Below, piece by piece: positions 1 to 9,548 of a stretch of 64,000 nucleotides of DNA (its first letter is position 1; each line of letters starts with the position of its first letter). Source of the stretch: CAWKKW01 sp963850345 (GTDB lineage Bacteria; Acidobacteriota; Terriglobia; Terriglobales; Acidobacteriaceae); the NCBI GenBank assembly GCA_963850345.1, contig CAWKKW010000002.1, positions 620,001-684,000 of the forward strand. Direction: 5' to 3'. The notes under the pieces are model-generated. The model was not told where the DNA came from. It did no database searches and worked only from the letters and a program-made list of their open reading frames with translations. A program made the position numbers and the translations under genes.

Positions 1-2
1 AT

Positions 3-284
3 TGGCAGCAGAACAACATAGTTCCCCTGACCGAAGAGCGCCTACTCACCAACGACGCGGACGTTCTCGGTCTATTCCGCAGCAACCCTTTCGAGCAGGC
101 GCCTCCTCGATATGTCAAAGCAGTCTTATGGCAGTATTGGTTTACCACAGCGCAAGAGAAGCACGGCACCGGCAACTGGTGGCGTAGGGAGCTAATGGGG
201 CTATATGCTCCTGAGGTCATGCGAAATGCGGCAGGCGAAGTCACGGTCGTCGAGTGGCCGGGCGATCTGCCCCCACACAGCTGA
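3..284 (+). CDS. Lipase maturation factor family protein, C-terminal fragment
   Basis: The frame is open from the first bases and ends at TGA 282-284, giving 93 residues of a protein whose start lies outside the window. The visible part contains the stretch ANPFEQ-like 'NPFEQAPPRYVKAVLWQYWF' region followed by 'NWWRRELMGLYAP'. This resembles the C-terminal end of lipase maturation factor (DUF1222) membrane proteins, which help fold secreted lipases at the membrane. The Trp/Arg-rich pattern supports the family; the catalytic or membrane portion cannot be seen. The stop is 15 bases upstream of the next ATG, so the two genes may be co-transcribed. The family name is from recalled motif similarity, and a related membrane protein is possible. 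Confidence 0.6.
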   Translation, partial: WQQNNIVPLTEERLLTNDADVLGLFRSNPFEQAPPRYVKAVLWQYWFTTAQEKHGTGNWWRRELMGLYAPEVMRNAAGEVTVVEWPGDLPPHS

Positions 285-299
285 TCTGCCAAGGATGAG

Positions 300-1724
300 A
301 TGAAGAACCGCGCTTACGTCATCGGATCGGGACCGAACGGGCTGTCTGCAGCCATCGTACTAGCGCAGGCCGGATTGGCGGTCGAGGTCTTTGAGGCCGA
401 GGCTGTGCCCGGCGGCGCAGCGCGAACCTTGCCCCTGACGCTGCCCGGTTTCCTGCACGACTTCGGTTCGGCCGTGATGCCGATGGCGGCGGGGTCGCCC
501 TTCTTCCGCAGTCTCCCGCTGGCTGCGCACGGCTTGGAATGGATTCACGGAGACGCACCGCTGGCACATCCGCTCGACGATGGAACAGCTGTGATCCTCG
601 AGCGCGAGCTGGCGGCGGTCAAGCAAGCATTCGGGGAAGACGGCCTCGCCTGGGAGAGCCTCACGCAATCTGTCGTGGCTCATTGGGATGAGTTCGCGAA
701 AGACAGCATGGGCCCGATGATTCGAATTCCGAATCATCCTTTTCGCATGGCGGGTTTTGGAAGGAGCGCCGTGCAACCGGCCAAGATGCTCGCCGCAAGC
801 TTTAAGACCACGCGAGTGCGAGCACTGTTTGCAGGTTTGGCGGGGCATTCCTTTTTGAGCTTCGATCGCCCGCTGAGTTCGGCCGCCGGATTAGTTCTCG
901 GAGCAGCAGCCCATGCGGTCGGCTGGCCTGTGCCGCGAGGTGGATCCGGGGCCATCTCGCATTCGCTTCTCAGTTATTTTCAAAGCCTGGGCGGCATCGT
1001 TCATACCTCTCAAAGAATGGACGCTGCGCTGTTCCGCGAATCGCGCGGAGGCACTACGTTAACGCTGTTTGACACCACTCCTGCACAGATGATCTCCGTC
1101 GCTGGAGACCACCTTTCGCGGGCATACCGGCGCGGGCTAAGTCGATTCGCGCAGGGGCCGGGGTCGTTCAAGATCGATTACGCATTGTCGGAGCCGGTGC
1201 CTTGGCGAGCGCGAGAGTGTCTCCGCGCAATCACCGTGCATCTCGGTGGAACGTTTGAAGAGGTGGCCGCTTCAGAATATGCGGTCGCACAGGGCCGACA
1301 TCCTGAGAAGCCGTTCGTGTTGGTGGCGCAGCCGACGCTGTTTGACGCCAGCCGCGCACCTGAGGGCAAGCATGTCCTCTGGGCGTATTGCCATGTACCA
1401 AACGGATCCACGTTCGATATGACAGAGCGTTTAGAGAAACAGATCGAACGGTTTGCGCCGGGATTTCGAGACTGCGTTCTCGCGCGCAGCATCTCCACTC
1501 CCGCGGTACTCCAATCCATGAACGCAAACCTGGTGGGTGGGGACATCAGTGGAGGAGCGTTCACCGTGCGGCAGTTTCTCTTTCGCCCCACCGCCCTCAC
1601 CTACGCCACCGGCAATCCAAATTTGTACATCTGTTCCGCATCGACTCCACCCGGTGGGGGCGTTCACGGCATGTGCGGCTTCCACGCAGCAAGCCTGGCT
1701 CTTCGCCGAATGCCGAGGACGTAA
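300..1724 (+). CDS. NAD(P)/FAD-dependent oxidoreductase, phytoene-desaturase/carotene-isomerase-like
   Basis: This 474-residue protein begins with a dinucleotide-binding fold: GSGPNG at residues 9-14 and an acidic residue near E32 that would contact the FAD ribose. The C-terminal segment 'CSASTPPGGGVHGMCG' matches the FAD-binding end of the phytoene desaturase/CrtI-like and RetSat-like families. These enzymes desaturate, isomerise or saturate polyenes or other hydrophobic substrates. No other carotenoid gene is nearby, so the substrate is unknown. The ATG at 300 has a purine-rich AAGGATGAG just upstream. The length is normal for the family. Family membership is well supported; exact function is not. 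Confidence 0.85.
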   Translation: MKNRAYVIGSGPNGLSAAIVLAQAGLAVEVFEAEAVPGGAARTLPLTLPGFLHDFGSAVMPMAAGSPFFRSLPLAAHGLEWIHGDAPLAHPLDDGTAVILERELAAVKQAFGEDGLAWESLTQSVVAHWDEFAKDSMGPMIRIPNHPFRMAGFGRSAVQPAKMLAASFKTTRVRALFAGLAGHSFLSFDRPLSSAAGLVLGAAAHAVGWPVPRGGSGAISHSLLSYFQSLGGIVHTSQRMDAALFRESRGGTTLTLFDTTPAQMISVAGDHLSRAYRRGLSRFAQGPGSFKIDYALSEPVPWRARECLRAITVHLGGTFEEVAASEYAVAQGRHPEKPFVLVAQPTLFDASRAPEGKHVLWAYCHVPNGSTFDMTERLEKQIERFAPGFRDCVLARSISTPAVLQSMNANLVGGDISGGAFTVRQFLFRPTALTYATGNPNLYICSASTPPGGGVHGMCGFHAASLALRRMPRT

Positions 1725-1768
1725 GTTCGCCTCTTCAACTAATGAGACAACTCACGTTCTGCTTGCAC

Positions 1769-4213
1769 TTAATCCTGACGAAGAGCCTTGGCTGGATCGG
1801 CCGAAGCGGCCCGGTGTGCAGGCAGCGCGCAGGCTACGCTAGTAACAGCGAGCATGACGAAGATGACCTGCACCAGTACGAGTGGATCGCGTGAGTTAGC
1901 CTGAACCCAATGCGTGAGCACTCGGTTCAGCGCCAGGCTACTCACTACGCCAAATACCGCTCCGATGGCCACCATGAATCCCGCGGACCTGATCGCGAGG
2001 TGCACGACATGGCTGCGCCTTGCTCCCATAGCCATGCGGATACCGAACTCCCGTGTTCGCTGCTCGACGGAGTAGGAGACGACGCTGTACAGGCCGGCAG
2101 CCGCCAGCGCGAGCGCCAACAAAGCGAAACCGGAAAACAGCGAAGCTACAAAGCGCTCCTTGCCCCAGGCCTGCTGCCACAGAAACCAGGTCAGTTCATG
2201 AGAGTCATGCGGGACGATCCCCGGATTGACTTCGCGCATCTTTCGCCGCATGGATTCGTACACCGTGTCAGTAGGCGCAAAAGTCCTCACCATCAAAAAT
2301 AGATTTGGCGGCAGCACAAACGTATAGGGAAGAATGAGCGCGGGAATGGCTGCATGATCGATGCCTTCGTTCCGCGTGTCGCCGACGACACCAATGATTT
2401 GCACATACCCATCGGAATTCTCCGCCAGAAACAAGTTCGGGATCATCACTTTGAGGGCCGAACTTCGAACGCTGTGCCCAATGGGATCCTGACCATTGAA
2501 TACCTGGCGTACAAAGGCCTGATTCACAACCGCAACGTGAGCTGCCCTCGCCGTCTCCTCTTCATTGAACATACGGCCGCTCAACAATGGAATGCGCAAC
2601 ACGGTGAGTTCCTGCGGTCCAACGAGTTCAAGCGAGGCTGTATGCGGCTGAGTTGACGGGTCGCCGAGAATCTCCACCGGGGCATCGAATGCCGGGAAGG
2701 GCGGAAGGTATGTAACAGACACAGCGGCAGAAGCGACGCCCGGAGTATGCTCGACCGCCTGGCGCAGGAACTCCATCTGATTCGCCCGTTGCTGCCAGGT
2801 CTGTTTGTCGGCTTTGGGGAGGTTCAGGTTCAGCACCATGGCGTGGTCGGGATCGTAACCGAGCGAGGTGTGATACAGGGCCAGAAACGCGCGAATTGTG
2901 GTGCCTGCAAACACCAGAAGCAGCATCGTCAACGTGACCTGACCGACAATGAGCAAGGCGCGGGTCCGGCTTCCGCTCGATGCTCCATCCACGCGGTTGG
3001 TCGCCGACTGTGCCATGATTTGGCCGATGTCGGGCCTGGAGAGTTGCAGGGCCGGCGCGATGCCAAACAGAACTCCAGTGATCAGGCAGATGCACGCCGT
3101 GAAGAAGAGCACAGGAAGATTCACACCGATGGCTGCTTCGTGGGGAAAGGAGTCCGCGGGAAGCCACGCGCTGATGAAGGAGACGCCGCCGTAAGCGAGG
3201 CCTATTCCAAGGATCGCGCCGGCAACCGATAGCAACACCGATTCCGTGAGTAATTGGCGCATAAGTCGTCGACGGGTCGCGCCCAATGAAACACGGACAG
3301 CGAACTCATGCCGGCGGGAAGTTCCGTGCGCAAGCATCAGGATTGAGACATTTGCGCAGCCGATCATCAGCAGCAGCGCCACCGAGCTGAAGAGCAACAC
3401 TAGCGTTCCCTGAAATTCTCCAAGGATCTGTTGATTGAGGCTGAGCACGCTCACCCGAACATCTTTCGGAATGTAGAAGGTGTCTGTCGGCTGCCAGCGA
3501 GTCACCATCGTCTGCAGTTCCGATGCCGCTTGCGGATAGGTCACTGACGGCCTGAGGCGTATGAAGGCGAGCCAGTGTTCCGCCGCGTCCGCGCTTGGAA
3601 CGCCCGGCAGATAGACATCCGCATCACTCCACGTAAAGCGACGCGGGACCACGCCAATCACCGTGTACTTGCGTTCGCCTATCTGAATGAGTTTGCCCAG
3701 GATATCCTGGTGCCCGCCAAACTGACGTTGCCAGAAAAGATAGCTGAGAACGGCTACAGGCTGCGGTTCGCCGTTGCTCATATCGGTCGGTGTAAACTCG
3801 CGCCCTAGCGCAGCCGGAACCCCCATGAAGGTAAAGAAATTCGGCGTGTTGAAGGTGGCGTTTACGCTGATCGGCAGATCACTCGAATCCGGATTGGTCA
3901 TCGTCTGCGAAAAGTCGGAGCGGACCGCGAAGGCGTCTTCAACCGCGTGCGCCTGTAGCAGTTGCTTCCACTCGTCGCGGTTGACCTGGATCAGGTTTGA
4001 GCCATTGCGTTCCTTGCTCGCAAGCTCCACGTGGACCATACGGTCAGCGGCGCGATAGGGATAAGGATCCATCAAAACCGCATGAATAACGCTGAAGACG
4101 GAGGTCGTTGCACCGATTCCGAAGGCGAGAGAGAGTATCGCAACCGCCGCAAATCCTGGATTCTTGAAGATCTGTCGGGCCGCGAACCGCAAATCCTGTA
4201 GCAAGGTTTGCAT
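1769..4213 (-). CDS. Orphan MacB/FtsX-type permease (acidobacterial duplicated permease)
   Basis: The 814-residue protein has a short cytoplasmic start (residues 1-20), a first transmembrane helix, a periplasmic MacB_PCD-like domain with repeated 'GREFTP' and 'VIGVV' motifs, then two FtsX blocks near residues 270-400 and 690-805. The second half repeats the architecture of the first, including 'GRMFNEEE' and 'IIGVVGD'. No ABC ATPase gene is adjacent, which is typical of the so-called acidobacterial duplicated orphan permeases. Such proteins are thought to move or sense substrates at the membrane with an ATPase encoded elsewhere, but the substrate is unknown. It converges on the oxidoreductase gene with 44 bases between them. 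Confidence 0.9.
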   Translation of the reverse strand: MQTLLQDLRFAARQIFKNPGFAAVAILSLAFGIGATTSVFSVIHAVLMDPYPYRAADRMVHVELASKERNGSNLIQVNRDEWKQLLQAHAVEDAFAVRSDFSQTMTNPDSSDLPISVNATFNTPNFFTFMGVPAALGREFTPTDMSNGEPQPVAVLSYLFWQRQFGGHQDILGKLIQIGERKYTVIGVVPRRFTWSDADVYLPGVPSADAAEHWLAFIRLRPSVTYPQAASELQTMVTRWQPTDTFYIPKDVRVSVLSLNQQILGEFQGTLVLLFSSVALLLMIGCANVSILMLAHGTSRRHEFAVRVSLGATRRRLMRQLLTESVLLSVAGAILGIGLAYGGVSFISAWLPADSFPHEAAIGVNLPVLFFTACICLITGVLFGIAPALQLSRPDIGQIMAQSATNRVDGASSGSRTRALLIVGQVTLTMLLLVFAGTTIRAFLALYHTSLGYDPDHAMVLNLNLPKADKQTWQQRANQMEFLRQAVEHTPGVASAAVSVTYLPPFPAFDAPVEILGDPSTQPHTASLELVGPQELTVLRIPLLSGRMFNEEETARAAHVAVVNQAFVRQVFNGQDPIGHSVRSSALKVMIPNLFLAENSDGYVQIIGVVGDTRNEGIDHAAIPALILPYTFVLPPNLFLMVRTFAPTDTVYESMRRKMREVNPGIVPHDSHELTWFLWQQAWGKERFVASLFSGFALLALALAAAGLYSVVSYSVEQRTREFGIRMAMGARRSHVVHLAIRSAGFMVAIGAVFGVVSSLALNRVLTHWVQANSRDPLVLVQVIFVMLAVTSVACALPAHRAASADPAKALRQD

Positions 4214-4345
4214 GGAGAACTCCCCGTCATTGCAGACTTACTTAGCAAGTTACGCCGCCGATCGGCGGCGGTTCCGCAGAATCTCAGGAAAAGTGAGCAG
4301 TGCCTGTCAATCAGGGATGAGGCGCAATGCCAGGTTCACTTCAAA

Positions 4346-4384
4346 GCAAAGAAAACGGGCCTGAAGGATGCACCCTCAAGCCCG
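4346..4384 (-). terminator. Rho-independent terminator of the TonB receptor gene
   Basis: An imperfect hairpin lies at 4356-4384 (arms CGGGCcTGA and TCAaGCCCG). On the minus strand it is followed by TTTTCTTTG. It starts just after the stop codon of the receptor gene, as expected for its transcription terminator. Confidence 0.6.
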
Positions 4385-4406
4385 GCGGAATTGCTTATTA
4401 GCCGAA

Positions 4407-7271
4407 TCAACGTTCGCGCGAAGGAGACCAGCGCAGCCCGCCACCAAACGTTTGCCTGTAGAACTCGCGTTGAATGGGGTAGATCGTGCTGCCGTTGTAG
4501 AAACCGAACACTTCATTGTTGAGGTTCAACCCGTAGCCCACGAGAGTGAAACCTTTGGGGAGTTTGTAACTTCCTTGCAGATCCACCTGGAGATGCGAAT
4601 AAAAGTAGTTGTCCCCGTTCGGACCGTGAGGGCCGCCACCCCCACCGCCGATCGTGATGGGACCAGCGTTGCTGACGTCGTACTGGTATGCGGCGATGTT
4701 CGCCTGGTTGTAGGTCATGCCAAGTCGAACCGAGATACCCCGCTTGTCGTAAGTGGGGCTGAAGTTGAAGCTGTTCGGAGCCTGACCGATCAATGCTGGA
4801 TTAGATCCGCCCGGCCCTCGGTTTGGGCCGCTAACCTGGCCTGGCTGGAGGACCGACGGATCGACATAAGCGGGCAACTTCGCTTCGGAACCGGTGTATC
4901 CATAGTTCGCAGATACGCCCAAACCATCCAGTGCGCCAGGTAATGTGGCGAAGTGTTGTTGAAACGCGACCTCAAAGCCGTATACGTAGGCGCTGCCTGC
5001 ATTAATAGTCTGGTTCAGAAAATAGGGGTTGTTATTTCCTGTCAGTGTGGGATTTGCCGGTTTTTCCGTTTGCGTTGCCACGATTGGATTGCTGAGATTT
5101 TTGTAGAAGAAGCCTGCCTGCAGCAGGCCTGTGTGAGGCAAATTGCTCTCGTACAGCAGATCGAGATTATCCGCATACTCCGACTTCAGCTTTGGATTGC
5201 CTTGCGTGACGCTGGTGCGGGCAGAGCCGCTGCTGGAGACACTTTGAAACGGGATCAGGTCGGAGAAGTCGGGTCGGGACAGTCCGCGTCCGTACACTAA
5301 CCGAATGCCCGAACTCGGCGTGAGCGAGTAGCGTAGCGAGGCACTCGGCAACACATCGAGGTACGAGCCTTGAGCGCGAATGGGTGTAGTTCCCGGGTTG
5401 GTGGCGCGGCTGGTTCCGGCATAGCCAAGGTTGTTCTCGCTCGTGTTCTCAAACCGTACGCCGAGCACAAGACGCAACTTACCAAGGTTGGCTGTGTTCA
5501 TCAGGTAACCGGCAGAAACCTTCTCAAGCTGGTTAAATGCATTTCCGAAGATGCCGCCCGTCACTGTTTGGGCAGCAAATGCCTTTACCTTGCCATAGTC
5601 GACCGCAGGGCCAAATTGGTAACTTCCACCGTAGTAATTCGAATCATGGAAGTCATTCAAGAAGTTGGTCATTGCCAGCGAGGGGTCCTCTCCTGCGGCA
5701 TTCGGGGTGAAGTCCTGCGTGTTCTGGTTCAGGAACTTATGCTCGTTGCGAAAGCGCCCGCCAAATTCGAAGGTGCTCGCATGTCCACCCCAGGAATATG
5801 GAGTAGCGAGTGAACCGCCGAAACCAAGATCGACCTCGGGGCTGTACATAAATTGAACGCTCTGGCCGGCGTAAAAGTACTTCGTAGGATCGAAGATGTT
5901 GACGCCATTTTGCACGTTCAGATGAGGCTTGAGCGGATGGCTCACATCGAGAGAGTACTGGATGTTGTTTAGTGGATTCGTGTCCGACTGCGGTGCGAAA
6001 TCAGCATGGCCGTAGCCTGTGTCGCGCGTGCGCCCTACCGATGAGTCCAGGTCCCACGACACGATCGAACGCCGAATTACATTGTGCCCTGCCAGTTGAA
6101 GCCCGCCGATATCCTGAACGGGGCGGCGACGAAGCGCTGCGAAAGACACCGTTCCAGCCGAGTCGCCCTGGGTGGGAGAGAGGAAGTTGGTGATTGCTGG
6201 ACTGTAGATCCAGTCATCCCCGAAGTTATTGAAGTAGGAGTAGAGACCCTTGAGGGAGATACTCGCCGTGTCGCTAAAGCGATAATCGACTGTACCGCCA
6301 AAACCGCGCCGATCCCGGTAGTACTTGTAGTCGCGAAGATCATAGGTGCCCGCGAGCGCCGGTGCGGGCTCAATATCATTAATGCCTCGGCCATTCCAGT
6401 CGTAAGATCCGCTGAAGAGAATTCCTAGTTTTTTGTCTGCAAGGAATCTTTTGCCCAGCGTGCCGTCGAACTGGTAAGCCTGACGTCCTCCGATGATTGG
6501 CGTGTACCCACCCGTGGAATCGAAGTAGACGGTGGGCCGATCCTCTGCGCCCTTGGTTCGCAGGTCCACGGAACCACCAATGCCGTCCCCCTCCATATCG
6601 GCCTGCAAAGTTTTGTTGATCTGGACCGACTCGACCAGGTCCGCAGGTATCAGGTCCAGCTTGATCTGCCGTACTGTCTCGGGCGAAGCGATGGTCACTC
6701 CATCCAGAGTCGTGTGGGTGAGTCGAGGTTCCGTTCCCCTCACCTTCACGTATTTTCCTTCTCCCTCATCTCGTTCCAGAGTCACACTGGGGAGTCGGCC
6801 AATCGCGTCGGCAACGTTCGCATTCGGCAAGCTCGTGATCACATCGGCAGGCAACACGTTGATGATGTTATCGGCGTTGAATGTGCGGTTGATTGCTTCG
6901 ATCTCCCCTCCCTGCCGACCCGCATAGACCTCAACATCCTGTGTGCTGGAAGCGACCTTGAGCGAGGCATCGACGTGTGCCACTTGACCAGCACTCAGGG
7001 TGGCCCGTTGATTCAACGTCTCAAAGCCGGCGTAGCTGACAGTGATGCTGAAATCTCCCAGCGGTAAGGCGGTGATGGTGAAGAGGCCTTGTGCATCGGA
7101 AGTAGCGCGCACGTCTCCGGGTTCTACCGTGATCTGTGCTCCTTGCAGGGTCCTACCAGCTGCGTCCGTTACCGTGCCTGTAAGTGTGCCGCGACCGTTC
7201 TGCGAAAACGCAGAGGCCACTGCGAGTGTCATCACTAAAGCTGCGGCCAATGATGATCGTGTGTAATGCAT
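4407..7271 (-). CDS. TonB-dependent receptor with N-terminal carboxypeptidase-regulatory-like domain
   Basis: Starting at the ATG at 7271 gives 954 residues. This start was chosen over a longer frame because AGGAGA precedes it and the protein then opens with a clean signal peptide (hydrophobic LAAALVMTLAVASAFS). Residues about 27-105 form a CarboxypepD_reg-like beta-sandwich ('GTLTGTVTDAAGRTLQGA'). A plug domain follows ('VADAIGRLPSVTLERDEGEG', 'VKVRGTEPR'), then a 22-strand-type barrel rich in aromatic residues ending in Arg rather than the usual Phe. The plug resembles the TonB-Xanth-Caul receptors (TIGR01782) used for oligosaccharide uptake. The protein probably imports a bulky nutrient across the outer membrane. 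No degradative enzymes are adjacent, so the ligand is not known. Confidence 0.9.
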   Translation of the reverse strand: MHYTRSSLAAALVMTLAVASAFSQNGRGTLTGTVTDAAGRTLQGAQITVEPGDVRATSDAQGLFTITALPLGDFSITVSYAGFETLNQRATLSAGQVAHVDASLKVASSTQDVEVYAGRQGGEIEAINRTFNADNIINVLPADVITSLPNANVADAIGRLPSVTLERDEGEGKYVKVRGTEPRLTHTTLDGVTIASPETVRQIKLDLIPADLVESVQINKTLQADMEGDGIGGSVDLRTKGAEDRPTVYFDSTGGYTPIIGGRQAYQFDGTLGKRFLADKKLGILFSGSYDWNGRGINDIEPAPALAGTYDLRDYKYYRDRRGFGGTVDYRFSDTASISLKGLYSYFNNFGDDWIYSPAITNFLSPTQGDSAGTVSFAALRRRPVQDIGGLQLAGHNVIRRSIVSWDLDSSVGRTRDTGYGHADFAPQSDTNPLNNIQYSLDVSHPLKPHLNVQNGVNIFDPTKYFYAGQSVQFMYSPEVDLGFGGSLATPYSWGGHASTFEFGGRFRNEHKFLNQNTQDFTPNAAGEDPSLAMTNFLNDFHDSNYYGGSYQFGPAVDYGKVKAFAAQTVTGGIFGNAFNQLEKVSAGYLMNTANLGKLRLVLGVRFENTSENNLGYAGTSRATNPGTTPIRAQGSYLDVLPSASLRYSLTPSSGIRLVYGRGLSRPDFSDLIPFQSVSSSGSARTSVTQGNPKLKSEYADNLDLLYESNLPHTGLLQAGFFYKNLSNPIVATQTEKPANPTLTGNNNPYFLNQTINAGSAYVYGFEVAFQQHFATLPGALDGLGVSANYGYTGSEAKLPAYVDPSVLQPGQVSGPNRGPGGSNPALIGQAPNSFNFSPTYDKRGISVRLGMTYNQANIAAYQYDVSNAGPITIGGGGGGPHGPNGDNYFYSHLQVDLQGSYKLPKGFTLVGYGLNLNNEVFGFYNGSTIYPIQREFYRQTFGGGLRWSPSRER

Positions 7272-7630
7272 AGCTCTCCTAAAGAATGGTTCAGTAGAAA
7301 CAAGCAAGGGTTGAGAGCCGTGATCCGGTGATCGGGCCGGGAGAAGTTGCTCGGGCTGAGCCTGCCTCACCGTTGGGATGTCATCGGCTTTTGGCGCTCT
7401 CAAAGGTTATTCCCAGTCGATAACGCTAGTGCCCTTGTTTTACATTTCCGTGAAGGAGATATGAATGTTGTGTTGATCGGCGATCCGCTTCAAGTCGGAC
7501 GAACAATCTTCGCCCTTGGGCGCAATGCCGCAATCGTCCGCGTAGAACGCCAGGCGCTCAGGGAGGGTCACAAAGACAATACCAAGAATCTAGGGGGTCA
7601 CCGAGGACGCACGCGGAAGAGCGACGTCCC
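7272..7630. other. Intergenic region upstream of the TonB receptor
   Basis: This 359-base stretch holds the ribosome-binding site and presumably the promoter of the receptor gene, and the open frame described as a possible gene remnant at 7440-7634. No convincing promoter hexamers were seen. Confidence 0.5.
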
Positions 7631-7634
7631 TCAC
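7440..7634 (-). pseudogene. Possible small gene or gene remnant with an in-frame stop
   Basis: A GTG at 7634-7632 overlaps the stop of the upstream secreted-protein gene (ATGTGA). Its frame reads 14 codons, meets TAG at 7592-7590, then stays open for 49 more codons to TAA at 7442-7440. The open part reads like ordinary protein (for example 'TLPERLAFYADDCGIAPKG'), with two Cys residues and balanced composition. It could be a short gene starting at the GTG at 7571 (about 43 residues), or the broken end of a gene that once followed the secreted protein. I do not recognise the family. Confidence 0.25.
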
Positions 7635-8125
7635 ATACTCGCGCCGGGCGAGACCAGGCGATTTACCCAAAACTGCTTTTCTTTCTGAAATGACACTTTT
7701 CGCTCGTCATTAACGCTCACCACCCGACCCTCACCAGCCTTCACCGAAACCACTCTTCGCAGGGCCCCTTCGGGTGAGGTCAAGTAGAAGATCTGTTCGC
7801 GGGTACGCTCATCGACGACAAACAAAACGATGTTATGCCTGTCTGTGAGGGAGACATTGAATGCCTGCACCTGATTGCTCGTACGCAGCACATTTTGCGC
7901 CACCGCACAGGCTTCTTCCTGGGCAATGCCTAGCAGCGTAGAAATGTGCGGCGGCAAACTTGCATGCACACCCTCTCGGAAGGTGATCTCCGCAGCCTGT
8001 GCCAGTTTCGTCTTCGCATGGGAATGCGTTGAATGCCGCGCCTGACACCAGGACGCCGGCACTGCAATCGCCAACACGAACATTACTTGCAGTCCGACCG
8101 AACACGATCTAGCAATCTTCGACAC
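7631..8125 (-). CDS. Small exported protein of unknown function
   Basis: The 164-residue product starts with a signal peptide (residues 1-28, hydrophobic core VGLQVMFVLAIAVPAS, likely cleavage after WCQA). A His-rich short linker follows ('RHSTHSHAK'). The mature part has a helical segment with one Cys ('EEACAVAQNVLR') and then beta-rich sequence ('HNIVLFVVDERTREQIFYL'). The last part resembles small periplasmic proteins that are abundant in acidobacteria, but I do not recognise a named domain. It lies between the TonB receptor and the peroxidase operon with no obvious link to either. Coding character and signal peptide are clear; the role is unknown. Confidence 0.65.
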   Translation of the reverse strand: MSKIARSCSVGLQVMFVLAIAVPASWCQARHSTHSHAKTKLAQAAEITFREGVHASLPPHISTLLGIAQEEACAVAQNVLRTSNQVQAFNVSLTDRHNIVLFVVDERTREQIFYLTSPEGALRRVVSVKAGEGRVVSVNDERKVSFQKEKQFWVNRLVSPGASM

Positions 8126-8307
8126 TCAAGTCCCCAGCATTTAAAGCGCGAGTCAGTGTACACCAGATAGTCAGCCGAAGCACGTTCCCGAGACTGTAAC
8201 TCCTGCGTATCGAATTTGGTACGCGTCTCAAAGGTTTTGAGGGATAATGAGGCTCCCTGTCGCAGAGGTATCGTTTCTTGCCAGGAGATAACTAGGCTCC
8301 CGGGGTT

Positions 8308-8904
8308 ATGAGCAACATCAACGGTAAAGTCTACGCGCTGAACGCCATCACTCCCATGAAGCCATGGAAGACATGGATACTGCGTGCGTTCTTTTTTCTG
8401 CTGGGACATGTGAAACCATTGCGCGAAGACTTGGTGAATCTATCTTTCATCGAATTTGCGCGTTGGGTTGTCCTGCCGCGCAGGAGATTCCCCTATCTCG
8501 GGCAAGGGCAGTTACCAGAAGATCTCAAGTACGACTATCTCCTGTTCTTCAGCAACTTCAACGGAACCTGGGACCAATACATCGATGCGTTTTCGGCTGT
8601 ACTCAGCAAAGGTCTGAACCTGGTGTGGCGCTGGAGCGAAAAGTTTCCGGGTTCCGTTCCAGTTACTCCATTCAAGGAATACATTGCCCGCCTGCAGTTT
8701 GATACGGATTACTATTACACGTCCTATCCTCACGCCACAGCCAATGACCTCAAATCAGCGCACATCGTACAGGCCGCATTCGACAGCTTAAGCGGACGGG
8801 CTGCAAGTTATAGCCCGGAGCAGTTCGCCGAAGCATACTTAGGGTTTTTGATTGAAGTGCAGTCGCACCTCGGTGAGACCGGCGAAGCTCCCGTTGTGTT
8901 CTAG
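8308..8904 (+). CDS. Uncharacterised DyP-associated protein, paralogue 1
   Basis: This 198-residue protein has no signal peptide. It opens with 'GKVYALNAITPM' and a hydrophobic stretch (WILRAFFFLLG, about residues 25-35) that may touch the membrane. The central motif 'LKYDYLLFFSNFNGTWDQYI' is shared in pattern with the next gene: a beta strand, SN, G, then D-x-Y. Both therefore belong to one family. The gene is followed after 11 bases by its paralogue and then by the DyP peroxidase, suggesting one operon. I do not know a biochemical function. The fold may be ferredoxin-like, which is a guess from the strand-helix pattern and the peroxidase partner. Confidence 0.75.
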   Translation: MSNINGKVYALNAITPMKPWKTWILRAFFFLLGHVKPLREDLVNLSFIEFARWVVLPRRRFPYLGQGQLPEDLKYDYLLFFSNFNGTWDQYIDAFSAVLSKGLNLVWRWSEKFPGSVPVTPFKEYIARLQFDTDYYYTSYPHATANDLKSAHIVQAAFDSLSGRAASYSPEQFAEAYLGFLIEVQSHLGETGEAPVVF

Positions 8905-8915
8905 AGGAAGCATCG

Positions 8916-9548
8916 ATGCCAAATAGGAACGGTAGTGTTTACGGATTGACGATCTTGTCGCCGATCATCGACGACGAGAGGGCGACACCGTCTCACGATC
9001 TCCAAATTCGGCGGTATCTCGCCACACTGCCCACCGGAGAAGACAGCCCTTTTGCGCTTGCTCCAGGAACTCACCTCGCTCGACTGGTCGTACTGGACGA
9101 TGTGATGTATGTGGGCATGCCTACTTGCGAAGAGCACCTGAAATCCAAATACCTGATCTTCGAATCCAACTGTGACGGCGAGCTAGATCCGTATCTGAAC
9201 GGGCTCGCAACCAACATGCCGCAGCACCTGGACAGTATCTGGAGTCATTGCGTAGGGTACCCCGGAGCTGCCAATCGACAAGCATTCGTCGATTACATGA
9301 AGGCATGCCAGCTTGAGACAACGTTCTACTTCGCAGCAGTCAACGATAAGTCTGTACAGCAGACACTGCAGGCGCTTCAAACGCAAGCTGCCGTGGCAGA
9401 GTTTGTCACCACTCATCAGGGTTTGTCGCCGGCAAGGCTGAAGGCAGATTTCATGGAATTCATGCGTGAGCTGAAGTCTTCGCCGGTTCCCAAGCCGGGC
9501 TCAAGCGGCCAGTTGCGAGCATTGAAGACAGGTGGCCGCAATGAGTAA
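8916..9548 (+). CDS. Uncharacterised DyP-associated protein, paralogue 2
   Basis: The 210-residue product is a paralogue of the preceding gene. It shares 'GSVYGLTILSPI' at the start and 'LKSKYLIFESNCDGELDPYL' at the centre. It lacks the hydrophobic segment of paralogue 1 and reads as soluble. AGGAAG lies eight bases before the ATG. Its last 8 bases overlap the ATG of the DyP peroxidase gene, so translation is probably coupled. The family is not one I can name. Its constant position before the peroxidase suggests a partner, regulator or scaffold role, which is inference only. Confidence 0.8.
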   Translation: MPNRNGSVYGLTILSPIIDDERATPSHDLQIRRYLATLPTGEDSPFALAPGTHLARLVVLDDVMYVGMPTCEEHLKSKYLIFESNCDGELDPYLNGLATNMPQHLDSIWSHCVGYPGAANRQAFVDYMKACQLETTFYFAAVNDKSVQQTLQALQTQAAVAEFVTTHQGLSPARLKADFMEFMRELKSSPVPKPGSSGQLRALKTGGRNE

